A stretch of DNA of 64,000 nt from JALRBM01 sp964477195 (lineage in GTDB: Bacteria; Patescibacteriota; Saccharimonadia; Saccharimonadales; Saccharimonadaceae). The notes beneath the pieces are model-generated. The model was given only the letters and a program-made list of their open reading frames with translations, made no database searches and was not told where the DNA came from. A program made the position numbers and the translations under genes. The stretch is from contig CAYZCX010000005.1 in the NCBI GenBank assembly GCA_964477195.1, positions 13,158 to 77,157 of the forward strand, written 5' to 3'. How positions within the stretch are numbered: the stretch's first letter is position 1; each line of letters begins with the position of its first letter. Of the stretch, positions 56,926 through 64,000 are shown piece by piece.

Positions 56926-56941
56926 TTTCTAGACATGACAG

Positions 56942-56983
56942 AACCCCGGAAAAGGGGCCTGTCACGAGACCTTCCGGGGTTTA
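56942..56983 (-). terminator. Hairpin behind gene 56992
   Basis: AACCCCGGAA (56942-56951) with TTCCGGGGTT (56972-56981). The flank ACATGACAGA is shared with the element at 47574. Confidence 0.5.
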
Positions 56984-56991
56984 ATAGAAGT

Positions 56992-57579
56992 TTACCATTC
57001 GAAATCCTCTTCACCGTAGGGCGCAGGAGGAATATATCGTGAAGCCGACTCTTCTTGCGCCCTCTCTCCGCCTTTTGCCCGAACGATCTTCGTACCGGCT
57101 TTCGCGTTATAGCTGATCATCTGTTGCTTGTACCTTGCCCACCCCTTTAGAAAGATCTCGAGAGTGACAATTCGTTCGTATGTACTTGCGACGCTTTGGG
57201 CAAATTCTATCCCCGCATCAGTGACCGCATGGCTATATCCTCCAGGACCAAACAGCCTATCCGGTGTCAGCTCACCTCGAGGTACAACCAACAAAACACT
57301 GTACTGATCCGATCCTGTGATAATGCGGCGCAATTCTCTCTTGCCAGGATGCTTGTCTCCTTCAAAAATGACACTCCGCTCAGATACAAAATCCGCCAAG
57401 TCCCAGCTCTCCAGAGCAAGCATCTTGACCGAGCTCAGTACACCTCCCGCTCCTCGGGCATACGACGAAAAGACACTTGAGCCTCGTCGCGCCCACACGT
57501 CTGGCTTTTCCTCACGAAGCCACGCCAGCCCCATGATAAAAAGCTGATATAACTGCTCGACAGGGTTATCGTCCGACAT
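56992..57579 (-). CDS. Hypothetical protein, accessory
   Basis: 195 residues from ATG 57579, chosen because AAGGGGAGG lies five to six bases upstream; an in-frame codon at 57603 is less likely. Mostly helical with Trp-rich start (LAWLREEKPDVWARRGSSVF) and a basic middle; contains KRELRRIITGSDQYSVLLVV. No family recognised, soluble. Function unknown. Confidence 0.6.
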   Translation of the reverse strand: MSDDNPVEQLYQLFIMGLAWLREEKPDVWARRGSSVFSSYARGAGGVLSSVKMLALESWDLADFVSERSVIFEGDKHPGKRELRRIITGSDQYSVLLVVPRGELTPDRLFGPGGYSHAVTDAGIEFAQSVASTYERIVTLEIFLKGWARYKQQMISYNAKAGTKIVRAKGGERAQEESASRYIPPAPYGEEDFEW

Positions 57580-57672
57580 CCAAGCCTCCCCTTGAGAACA
57601 CAATAGACTTCCTTATCTGTTGTACCACTATCCTAAGCGGACGCCAACCACAAGCGCATCTATACATTATTA

Positions 57673-57701
57673 TTGACTTTATTACTACAATATGGTAGTA
57701 T
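57673..57701 (+). promoter_or_regulatory. Promoter of the LPxTG gene
   Basis: TTGACT (57673-57678), 17 bases, TAGTAT (57696-57701). Confidence 0.5.
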
Positions 57702-57767
57702 TGAGATTAATCCATACTACGGCCTTTGAGAGACCGCCCCGGAGAAATATTTTAACGGAGGAAACTC

Positions 57768-58466
57768 ATGAAAATCAGTAAGGTATTACTTAGTGCTGCA
57801 ATTATAGGCACCGTGGCCGTCGCCGGCCTCTCTACAACAGCTTTCGCATGGCACCCTAAAGGTGTTATCTCAAAGAAAGTTCAAAACATCACCACCGGCA
57901 GCGCACTTGTCGAAGCCGACACAGTCGGTACGGCCGTTGCTGCTAAACCTGGCGATACATTAAAGTATGTTATTGAAGTCCGAAACGACGGAACGCCAGA
58001 TGAAAAAGGTTACAACGACATGGCAAAGACTGTCATGACCGATACGCTGCCATCGGGTATTGAGCTTGCGAGCAATCCTGCCCAGCGTCAAATTACCGAA
58101 AATCTTGGTCTTATTAAACCTGGCCAGAAGGTAAGCAAAGAGTACCTCGTAAAGGTAACCGCCTCAAAAAGCGGTTCGATCCAGAACACCGCATGTTTCA
58201 CTGGTGATAGCACTGCAAATGACAACCCACAAAAGGGCTGTAACCCTGCGGTCGTGACCGTAACAGTCCCTAAAACCCCTGAAACTCCCGTCACACCAAC
58301 AACACCCGAAACACCTACACCAACTCCTGAAATGCCAGCTGAGCTCCCTCACACAGGTCTTGGTGAAAACATTCTTGCGACCACGCTTGCCCTTGGTATA
58401 GCATGGTACGCCGGTCATCGTTACCTTGCCTCAAAGCGCGAGCTTAAAGCAAAAACACTTGCATAA
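57768..58466 (+). CDS. LPxTG-anchored surface protein with DUF11-like domain
   Basis: 232 residues. Signal peptide (KVLLSAAIIGTVAVAGLSTT, cut near AFAWH), a beta-sandwich of about 130 residues with GDTLKYVIEVRNDGTPDEKG typical of DUF11/isopeptide surface repeats, a Pro/Thr-rich wall-spanning linker (about 165-195), then LPHTG, a hydrophobic helix and a basic tail. Sortase would attach it to the cell wall; no sortase is in the window. RBS ACGGAGGAAA. Confidence 0.88.
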   Translation: MKISKVLLSAAIIGTVAVAGLSTTAFAWHPKGVISKKVQNITTGSALVEADTVGTAVAAKPGDTLKYVIEVRNDGTPDEKGYNDMAKTVMTDTLPSGIELASNPAQRQITENLGLIKPGQKVSKEYLVKVTASKSGSIQNTACFTGDSTANDNPQKGCNPAVVTVTVPKTPETPVTPTTPETPTPTPEMPAELPHTGLGENILATTLALGIAWYAGHRYLASKRELKAKTLA

Positions 58467-58485
58467 ACGTTCACTCGTTTTTAAT

Positions 58486-58517
58486 AAAACCTCCTGTATG
58501 CAGGAGGTTTTATTTTT
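58486..58517 (+). terminator. Rho-independent terminator
   Basis: AAAACCTCCTG (58486-58496) with CAGGAGGTTTT (58501-58511), then TATTTTT. Confidence 0.85.
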
Positions 58518-58588
58518 CTCTCCACCTAAAAGTCCACTCAGCCACTGTGAATTGACGAAAACCATAAGCGCCGTGTACAGTAAAGGTA

Positions 58589-59941
58589 ATGAGAAAAAAT
58601 AACAACGGTTTTACTATTGTTGAGATCGTCGTCACGGTAGTAGTAATTAGTATTCTTGTCTCGGTGGCTTTTTTTGGTTACACCCGTGTTCAAATAGATG
58701 CCCGTAATTCTGAGCGCTCCTCCAAGACAAAAATCATCACCGAAGCTCTGGAAAGCTACTACGCAAAGAACGGCGAATATCCAAGCTGTAGTGCTATGAC
58801 CCAGAGCAGTAATCTGGTTAGCACAAACGTCCTGAAGGGAATTGAAACAGATGTCTTGAAGGCGCCTATGAGTCCAAGCGGAACGAATTCAATCACTTGT
58901 ACAGCGCTCACAAACGGCGCCGGAAGTGATGCCTACGCGTATGTCGGTGATGGAAGTACAACATGTTCGTCGGGTGCCGCATGTTTGCAATACACCCTCC
59001 AGTATCGAGATGAGAGCACTGGACAAGTCGTATCAATTGATAGCAAGCATCGTACGCAGATTGCCGCCACAACCGGCAGTACGATTGCTGCGACAACTGT
59101 CAGTAACACTCAGATAAATCTGAGTTGGTCCGCAGTAGGTAATGCGACCGGGTATCAACTGCAGCAAGCCCTCGACTCTAACTTCACAAGTAGTCTTGTC
59201 ACGTCTTCTCCAAGCGGGACAACCGCACCCGCTACGGGACTTGTGCCAGGTGAGACATACTACTTCCGTGTTGCCCCAATCGGCTCAACAGGCCAGGGAA
59301 CATGGTCAAATACAGCAAATGCCGTAACAACCATCTCTGCACCAAGCGGCACGCCAGTGATGACCGCCTCAATAGTGGGAAGTAATGCCCAGGGTGATAT
59401 TACCGGCACCGTCACTTGTGCTTCAGGTACCGTACAATACCAGATACGCTCGAGAAGCACTGCTACCGCCAGCACAGGCTCGTGGACACCTTGGAGCGCT
59501 TGGGCAAGCAGTACCACTCAAAGCATTCCCGCGTCGCAGGGCTTCCAATATGGATTCCAGACTCAGGCACAGTGCATGGGACCCGATGCCGCTAGCGCCA
59601 CCTCTGCTCAAAGCAGTGTTCCAACTGCCGTCCGAGCTATCAGCACCCCAGCCGCACCGACATACCTAAGCCCCGCTTCCTTTAAATCCACCGTTCACGC
59701 CATCGTCAATTTCTCAGGCTCATGTCCGGCCGGCACGAGTACTGTTAATACAACGTTCCGCAGCCGTGCTTGGACAGGGAGTAACTGGGGACCAAACCCA
59801 TGGGCATTCGATGACTGGTGGACCAACAATACAGGTTCGAATAAAAACGTCGAATATTGGGGTAAATATGCATGCCAGACTACCTATTCCGGACCGGTGA
59901 CTTCACCCGAATCATATAACTCCATAGTAGTAACACCGTAA
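58589..59941 (+). CDS. Pilin-like protein with fibronectin type III-like domain
   Basis: 450 residues. Type III signal NNGFTIVEIVVTVVVISILV places Glu5 and the membrane helix as in type IV pilins. Residues 30-140 are the pilin head with Cys pairs; residues 165-250 form a fibronectin type III domain (NTQINLSWSAVGNATGYQL, ETYYFRVAPIG); two further beta-rich segments follow with repeated Cys and RSRxWTGSxWGP-like aromatic motifs. Suggests a minor pilin or adhesin that carries binding domains at the pilus tip. TACAGT (58576-58581) ends seven bases before the ATG. The next gene is 11 bases away. Confidence 0.85.
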   Translation: MRKNNNGFTIVEIVVTVVVISILVSVAFFGYTRVQIDARNSERSSKTKIITEALESYYAKNGEYPSCSAMTQSSNLVSTNVLKGIETDVLKAPMSPSGTNSITCTALTNGAGSDAYAYVGDGSTTCSSGAACLQYTLQYRDESTGQVVSIDSKHRTQIAATTGSTIAATTVSNTQINLSWSAVGNATGYQLQQALDSNFTSSLVTSSPSGTTAPATGLVPGETYYFRVAPIGSTGQGTWSNTANAVTTISAPSGTPVMTASIVGSNAQGDITGTVTCASGTVQYQIRSRSTATASTGSWTPWSAWASSTTQSIPASQGFQYGFQTQAQCMGPDAASATSAQSSVPTAVRAISTPAAPTYLSPASFKSTVHAIVNFSGSCPAGTSTVNTTFRSRAWTGSNWGPNPWAFDDWWTNNTGSNKNVEYWGKYACQTTYSGPVTSPESYNSIVVTP

Positions 59942-59952
59942 GAAAGGACCCT

Positions 59953-60828
59953 ATGCAGAACGATACCCATCATCAATCTCCTCATAATGTCGCTCGCGTT
60001 GCGCTCCTCGTCGGAGCATTGATCGCCGTCATTGCCGTGGCATTTGGTGTCATTACATTTCTAAAGAATGCGACTCCTCAGCCAACTGCAAAGCAAGAAG
60101 TGATCTCACTTTCCGCCAATCAAATAGTCAGTGAATACAGCAAGCCGGATACGATCAAAGGCTTATCGGCAGATAAATACATCCTTCAGGCAAATGAGCC
60201 TACAGACGGAAATATCATCTACCGCTCAAGTACGGCATCGTATATTGTTAATACTCCTGCCAAAAGCCACGTACTATTTGTGACAAAGCAGGCGGGCACC
60301 GACGATGTTGCCGCAATTCAAGACCAAACGACCGCATTCATGAAAGAGAAGGGAATTGAAAAAGCCGGTAACGTCGGCTCCGCTCGCAGCGAGAATCCAA
60401 GTTACGTCACGTATCAAAACAATACCGCTGTGTGCAATCTCAGCAGCACCAAACCAACCCCAGGCAGCACTACTATGCCTACCTATCACAAACTCTCGTG
60501 TGCGGATAAATCAGCCATTCAAGAAGAATACGCCGCCACCGACAAATTACTCGCGCTCTACAAGTCGGCAGACAAGAATACGCCGTTCTCAGAGACGACC
60601 CGTCTCACAAAAAGCGAAGACAATAAAGCCCTTGCTATCCTCAGTCTTGGCAATGAAGAGCAGAGCACATCCGAGCTATTCGCCGCGGTTGATAACAAGT
60701 GGGAATATGTCGGCAGTCTCAACGACAATTCAGGTACTTCAAATGGAAAATACGTCGTCAGCGAGCAAGTTCACCAGGCGATAGCCAATCCAAAATATGG
60801 CGACTTCCTAGCAAAAAACATTCAATAG
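59953..60828 (+). CDS. Hypothetical protein with one N-terminal membrane helix
   Basis: 291 residues. One helix (VALLVGALIAVIAVAFGVITF) anchors an outside-facing domain of about 250 residues with two Cys and many Ser/Thr/Asn. No family recognised. It follows the pilin-fibronectin gene after 11 bases, so it may help assemble or display that pilin. A leader of 14 polar residues (MQNDTHHQSPHNVA) precedes the helix. Confidence 0.65.
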   Translation: MQNDTHHQSPHNVARVALLVGALIAVIAVAFGVITFLKNATPQPTAKQEVISLSANQIVSEYSKPDTIKGLSADKYILQANEPTDGNIIYRSSTASYIVNTPAKSHVLFVTKQAGTDDVAAIQDQTTAFMKEKGIEKAGNVGSARSENPSYVTYQNNTAVCNLSSTKPTPGSTTMPTYHKLSCADKSAIQEEYAATDKLLALYKSADKNTPFSETTRLTKSEDNKALAILSLGNEEQSTSELFAAVDNKWEYVGSLNDNSGTSNGKYVVSEQVHQAIANPKYGDFLAKNIQ

Positions 60829-60885
60829 CGCCCTTATCCAAAGAAAAGCATTAGCAATTTTGAAAGCCGGTGATATGATAAAGAC

Positions 60886-61506
60886 ATGAGAAAACAGCTT
60901 ATAGTTTCGTGGATTCGCATTGGTCTCGGCCTTCTCGGGGCAAGCGCCGTCGTGACACAACTTTTTTACAATAGTCAGCTCGGATTTAGTATCGTCAACT
61001 TCTTTAGTTTTTTTACTATCGAGAGTAATATCCTCGCCGCCGTTCTCTTGCTTATCGCAGGAATTATAGGTCTTGGTGGCAAGCGAAGGGAAATCGACTA
61101 TATCAGAGGCGCGGCAACTCTTTATATGAGCATGACGGGCATAATCTATGTCTTACTACTCGCCGGCAGTGAAGTGACACTTCAGACAACACTCCCCTGG
61201 GTAAACATGGTGCTTCACTACATTATGCCCGTAGCTGTATTACTCGACTGGCTACTCTATCCTCCAAAAAAGTCCATTTCTTACAGCAAAGCGCTCCTGT
61301 GGCTACTATTTCCTGTCATCTACGTTATCTACAGTTTTATTCGCGGCTCATTTGTAGGCTGGTATCCATATCCTTTTCTTAATCCACTCGTCAATAATTG
61401 GACGACGATTATCTTCACTTGTGTCATCATTGCACTCGGCGTCCTCGTACTAACTCGACTGCTTATTATTCCTCACAAAAACAAACTTGTTGGCACTCGA
61501 AGCTAA
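60886..61506 (+). CDS. Pr6Pr family membrane protein
   Basis: 206 residues, six hydrophobic helices. FSIVNFFSFFTIESNILAAV and the YMSMTGIIYVLLL, MVLHYIMPVAVLLDWLLYPP segments are the recognisable core of the Pr6Pr/FAR-17a-like family, found in Actinobacteria and CPR. Function not established. TATGAT (60874-60879) ends six bases before the ATG: leaderless. Confidence 0.8.
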   Translation: MRKQLIVSWIRIGLGLLGASAVVTQLFYNSQLGFSIVNFFSFFTIESNILAAVLLLIAGIIGLGGKRREIDYIRGAATLYMSMTGIIYVLLLAGSEVTLQTTLPWVNMVLHYIMPVAVLLDWLLYPPKKSISYSKALLWLLFPVIYVIYSFIRGSFVGWYPYPFLNPLVNNWTTIIFTCVIIALGVLVLTRLLIIPHKNKLVGTRS

Positions 61507-61526
61507 AACCCCTTATACTAGAGGGA

Positions 61527-62828
61527 ATGAAACAACCCGTCCACAAATCACTCACCCTGGATACTATCGTTGGCGGAGGTCAAACTCTCGGTACACTCGA
61601 AGACGGGAAAAAGGCTTTTGTTTGGGGCGGGCTTCCAGGTGAAGAAGTAACGATCCAGGTCTTAAAGAAAAAATCACGTCTTATTGAAGGTGTAGTGAGC
61701 GAAGTCCACGCCGAAAGCGCGGAGCGAGTAGAGCCCGTCGATCCAGATAGTTATCTTTCGACAAGTCCATGGCAAATCATGACGTTTGAAGCAGAACAAC
61801 ATTACAAATCTGCTCTCATTGAAGAAGCATTTGAGCTGCACAATATCATCCTACCCGAACCTATTGATGTTTTTACAGACAATAAACAATATGGCTATCG
61901 CAATAAAATTGAATTTAGTTTTTGGTTTGATACAGATACAAATCGTCTCGATCTCGCGTTCTTTCGGCGAGGGACACATGGAAAAATCCCCATTTCACGC
62001 ACAAGTCTCGCGAATCCGCATATTACTGATGCGTCCCATGCTGTTTTGGACGTGCTCAACAGCCTTAGTATTGAAGGAAGAGCACTAAAAACGCTCCTCA
62101 TCCGCTGTAGTGACGCGGGTGATATCGCTTGGCAGCTCTATGTAAAGGACATGGATTTCCCTTATGAAGCCGTCCTCAATCAAGTGAATATTCCAAAGTG
62201 CGTACGAGGAGAGGTGATCTATTCCGAGCCAAAATCGCCTGCAAGCGTCATCACAAAACGACTTGGCAGCACCAGTACCGCCAGCCTCAGCGACACTATT
62301 CTTGATACTCCATTTTCGTATGCAACAGAAGGGTTTTTTCAGATAAATCTTCCTGTCTACGAGCAGACGCTTCTCGATATGAAACAATGGGTTATGCCAG
62401 AAAAACCTTTCATTGATCTGTACAGCGGCGTCGGAACAATTGGCCTCACGATCGGTGGAGCCGACGTGACATTAGTCGAAGTCAACGAACATGCTGTCGC
62501 AGAAATGACACGAAATATCGAAGTGCTTGAAAGACAGGGGGAGGCAAAGGCTATTCTCGCCGCAAGTGAAAATGCCCTCGAATATATTTCAGCAGACGCA
62601 ACAATCGTCGTCGATCCTCCGCGCGCTGGACTTCATGAAGCCGTCGTTAAAAAACTGCTTGAGACAAAACCCGAGCGCATCATATACCTCAGTTGTAATC
62701 CTGTGACACAGGCAAGGGATGTTGGGCTCCTTGCCGAAAGCTACGGCATTCGGGCGCATCAAGGATATAACTTCTTCCCACGAACACCGCATATTGAGCA
62801 TTTAGTTGTGCTTGATTTAAAGCATTAG
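61527..62828 (+). CDS. TrmA/RumA-family RNA (uracil-5-)-methyltransferase-like protein
   Basis: 433 residues from ATG 61527 (TATACT 61514-61519, leaderless). TRAM domain (residues 5-65), central RNA-binding part (KQYGYRNKIEFSFWF), then the SAM domain with FIDLYSGVGTIGLTIGG (motif I), VDPPRAGLH (motif IV) and IYLSCNPVTQARD with the catalytic Cys. Methylates uridine in rRNA or tRNA. The four Cys that hold an iron-sulfur cluster in RlmD are absent. Confidence 0.92.
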   Translation: MKQPVHKSLTLDTIVGGGQTLGTLEDGKKAFVWGGLPGEEVTIQVLKKKSRLIEGVVSEVHAESAERVEPVDPDSYLSTSPWQIMTFEAEQHYKSALIEEAFELHNIILPEPIDVFTDNKQYGYRNKIEFSFWFDTDTNRLDLAFFRRGTHGKIPISRTSLANPHITDASHAVLDVLNSLSIEGRALKTLLIRCSDAGDIAWQLYVKDMDFPYEAVLNQVNIPKCVRGEVIYSEPKSPASVITKRLGSTSTASLSDTILDTPFSYATEGFFQINLPVYEQTLLDMKQWVMPEKPFIDLYSGVGTIGLTIGGADVTLVEVNEHAVAEMTRNIEVLERQGEAKAILAASENALEYISADATIVVDPPRAGLHEAVVKKLLETKPERIIYLSCNPVTQARDVGLLAESYGIRAHQGYNFFPRTPHIEHLVVLDLKH

Positions 62829-62841
62829 CCGCTCGTATTGT

Positions 62842-62928
62842 GCGATCTTCGGAACATCTGCAGCCCGAGTCTCAAATGACGCCGGGGCCATAATTGAGAC
62901 TCGGCGCGAAGCCGTTCCGAAGGATCGC
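62842..62928. repeat. Nested inverted repeats forming a long cruciform or RNA stem
   Basis: Outer arms GCGATC-TTCGGAAC (62842-62855) and GTTCCGAAGGATCGC (62914-62928) differ by one inserted base; inner arms CCGAGTCTCAA (62865-62875) and TTGAGACTCGG (62894-62904) are perfect. It lies between convergent genes and has no T-run matching an ordinary terminator. Confidence 0.6.
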
Positions 62929-62952
62929 CAAGGCGAGAAAAAAATTGACAGC

Positions 62953-63441
62953 TCAACTCGTCTTAATACGCCGATAAGCAAACTTAGCAGCCACGCGCCA
63001 TCCACCACGCGTGTCGCTATCGTAGCAATGAATTTCGCCATTCTTAACTTCACTAATCAAGATAAGTGCAGGATTATATGGTGCGAGTGTCCGATAAAAC
63101 AAAATATCTTCCGCTGTAATAACACCCCGTCCAGGAAAGACCTGACGAAACTTTTCGCGACCGATTTCATCAAAGTAATCTGGCTGATTTTTTGGCGGCA
63201 CATACAACTCTGCTTTGAGGCCCATGCGAGTAACGATTTTCTTTACATCACCAAGCAAAAGCCTCGACTGGCCGTGAACAAACACGAGGAGCTGTTTTTT
63301 CTTACTCAAAAAAACAGTTGCTGTCGTCGTACGGCTCACCTCAGCGTCTCGTAAAATGACTTGCGCTACCTCAATATCTAGACCAAATCGCTCTTTGCAC
63401 ACGCGTTCAAGCGCCATATCGTTATACATTTCATCGGTCAT
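62953..63441 (-). CDS. Hypothetical protein (162 aa)
   Basis: 162 residues. Alpha/beta pattern with ATVFLSKKKQLLVFVHGQSR, GDVKKIVTRMGLKAELYVPP and PALILISEVKNGEIHCYDSD; a mixed Rossmann-like fold is plausible. No motif recognised. AT-leaning codons and a position between core genes suggest a lineage-conserved protein. Function unknown. Confidence 0.7.
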   Translation of the reverse strand: MTDEMYNDMALERVCKERFGLDIEVAQVILRDAEVSRTTTATVFLSKKKQLLVFVHGQSRLLLGDVKKIVTRMGLKAELYVPPKNQPDYFDEIGREKFRQVFPGRGVITAEDILFYRTLAPYNPALILISEVKNGEIHCYDSDTRGGWRVAAKFAYRRIKTS

Positions 63442-63561
63442 ACTGCCTACATTGTAGCATTAATTTGCAATATTATCACTATAGTATATAACTCTAAACT
63501 AATACTAGCCGGCTCAACTCAGCCAATTCCCGAATTGCAATAATACGCTACAATAGAAGTA

Positions 63562-63990
63562 ATGGATTTTGCAACTCGCTACCAGGCTTTAAATGAAGCC
63601 CAGAAAAAAGCCGTCGACACGATCGATGGTCCGGTCATGGTTATTGCCGGGCCGGGGACCGGAAAAACCGAACTACTCAGCATGCGCGCTGCTAATATTC
63701 TCCAGCAAACTGACACACTTCCTTCAAATATCCTGTGTCTGACATTCACAGAAAGTGGCGCTAGTGCGATGCGTCAACGCTTGCTCCAGATTATCGGCCC
63801 TGACGCATATAGAGTGGGTATCTACACATTTCACAGTTTTGGCACTGAAGTCATGAACCAAAATAGTGCGTATTTTTATCATGGATCAGATTTTCGTGCC
63901 GCCGACGAGCTGACATGTTACGAAATCCTTCGAGGAATTTTTGACGAACTCGCCTCCGCAACCCCCCACGCCGTAAGCAGCGAGGGGTAA
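63562..63990 (+). CDS. UvrD/REP-type DNA helicase, N-terminal part only
   Basis: 142 residues from ATG 63562; TACAAT (63549-63554) ends seven bases before it. Q-motif LNEAQKKAVDTIDGPVMV, Walker A GPGTGKT, motif Ia CLTFTESGASAMRQRL and YTFHSFGTEVM. The frame ends at TAA 63988, ten bases before the window end, while family members have over 600 residues. Either a nonsense mutation, a frameshift or the gene continues in another frame outside the window. Confidence 0.8.
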   Translation: MDFATRYQALNEAQKKAVDTIDGPVMVIAGPGTGKTELLSMRAANILQQTDTLPSNILCLTFTESGASAMRQRLLQIIGPDAYRVGIYTFHSFGTEVMNQNSAYFYHGSDFRAADELTCYEILRGIFDELASATPHAVSSEG

Positions 63991-64000
63991 TATCCCCAAG

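Noticed and set aside
62817..63053. Minus-strand 78-codon frame over the inverted repeat
   Set aside because: It overlaps the end of two real genes, and the central part is made by the inverted repeat; no start signals.
1..64000. CRISPR array, insertion sequence, prophage or integron
   Set aside because: No regularly spaced direct repeats, transposase, integrase, capsid or attC-like sites were seen.

Overview
The window looks like a chromosomal segment of a Patescibacteria (CPR) bacterium, most likely Candidatus Saccharibacteria (TM7). Supporting signs are very compact genes, many promoters whose -10 box (TACAAT, TATACT, TATAAT) sits only 6-8 bases before the start codon so that the mRNA is probably leaderless, type IV pilin-like proteins, a DnaX and a RecR that have lost their zinc-binding cysteines, and TGA used as an ordinary stop (so not the TGA=Gly code of Gracilibacteria). 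Species cannot be fixed from sequence alone. No rRNA, insertion sequence, integrase, phage module or CRISPR array was seen. One tRNA gene, tRNA-Gln(TTG), is present.

Layout. 1-4.0 kb: a threonine-dehydratase-like gene behind an isoleucine-codon-rich leader peptide and a terminator-like hairpin, a pilin, a conserved hypothetical protein and a DUF2797 protein. 4.8-10 kb: replication and repair core (dnaX, dnaB, a membrane glycosyltransferase, ybaB/ebfC, recR). 10.5-14.4 kb: an accessory block with a PEP-synthase/PPDK-like phosphotransferase that lacks the PEP-binding domain, a CX5R phosphatase directly behind it, and about 0.65 kb of non-coding DNA that folds into many stems plus a pseudoknot and ends in a very strong terminator. 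14.4-19.4 kb: nrnA-like DHH phosphoesterase, cysS, then a minus-strand group (AI-2E-type permease, diacylglycerol-kinase-like, PAP2 phosphatase). 19.4-29.7 kb: yajQ, an ABC-2 exporter pair, HxlR regulator, two-component system, MacB/LolD-like ABC pair, GreA-like factor and a P-type cation ATPase. 29.8-38 kb and 43-57.6 kb are rich in single-gene accessory units. 38-42.9 kb holds small metabolic or stress proteins (YdcF-like, two VOC proteins, an SRAP protein without its catalytic residues, a GNAT protein with an in-frame TGA). 48.1-51.6 kb is an AraC regulator with two RibD/DHFR-like reductases and an MFS exporter, tied together by a duplicated operator-like sequence. 57.7-63.99 kb: an LPxTG protein, a pilin-fibronectin fusion, an RNA methyltransferase and the start of a UvrD/REP helicase.

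Two gene populations alternate. Core genes have AT-leaning composition, often leaderless starts, and sit in short operons. Accessory genes are mostly single units, GC-richer, with a -35/-10 promoter of 17-18 base spacing, a 5' leader, a Shine-Dalgarno site and a long perfect hairpin behind the stop. Several accessory proteins have an actinobacterial flavour (a SARP/BTAD regulator, a class A penicillin-binding protein with a Thr/Pro/Ser tail, secreted proteins with Ala-rich signal peptides), which fits gene exchange with actinobacterial hosts, but that origin is inference.

Best candidates for new biology: the isoleucine leader/attenuator at 32-206, the structured RNA at about 13660-14326, the PPDK-like/phosphatase pair at 10552-13602, and the shared operator of the AraC-MFS-reductase locus.
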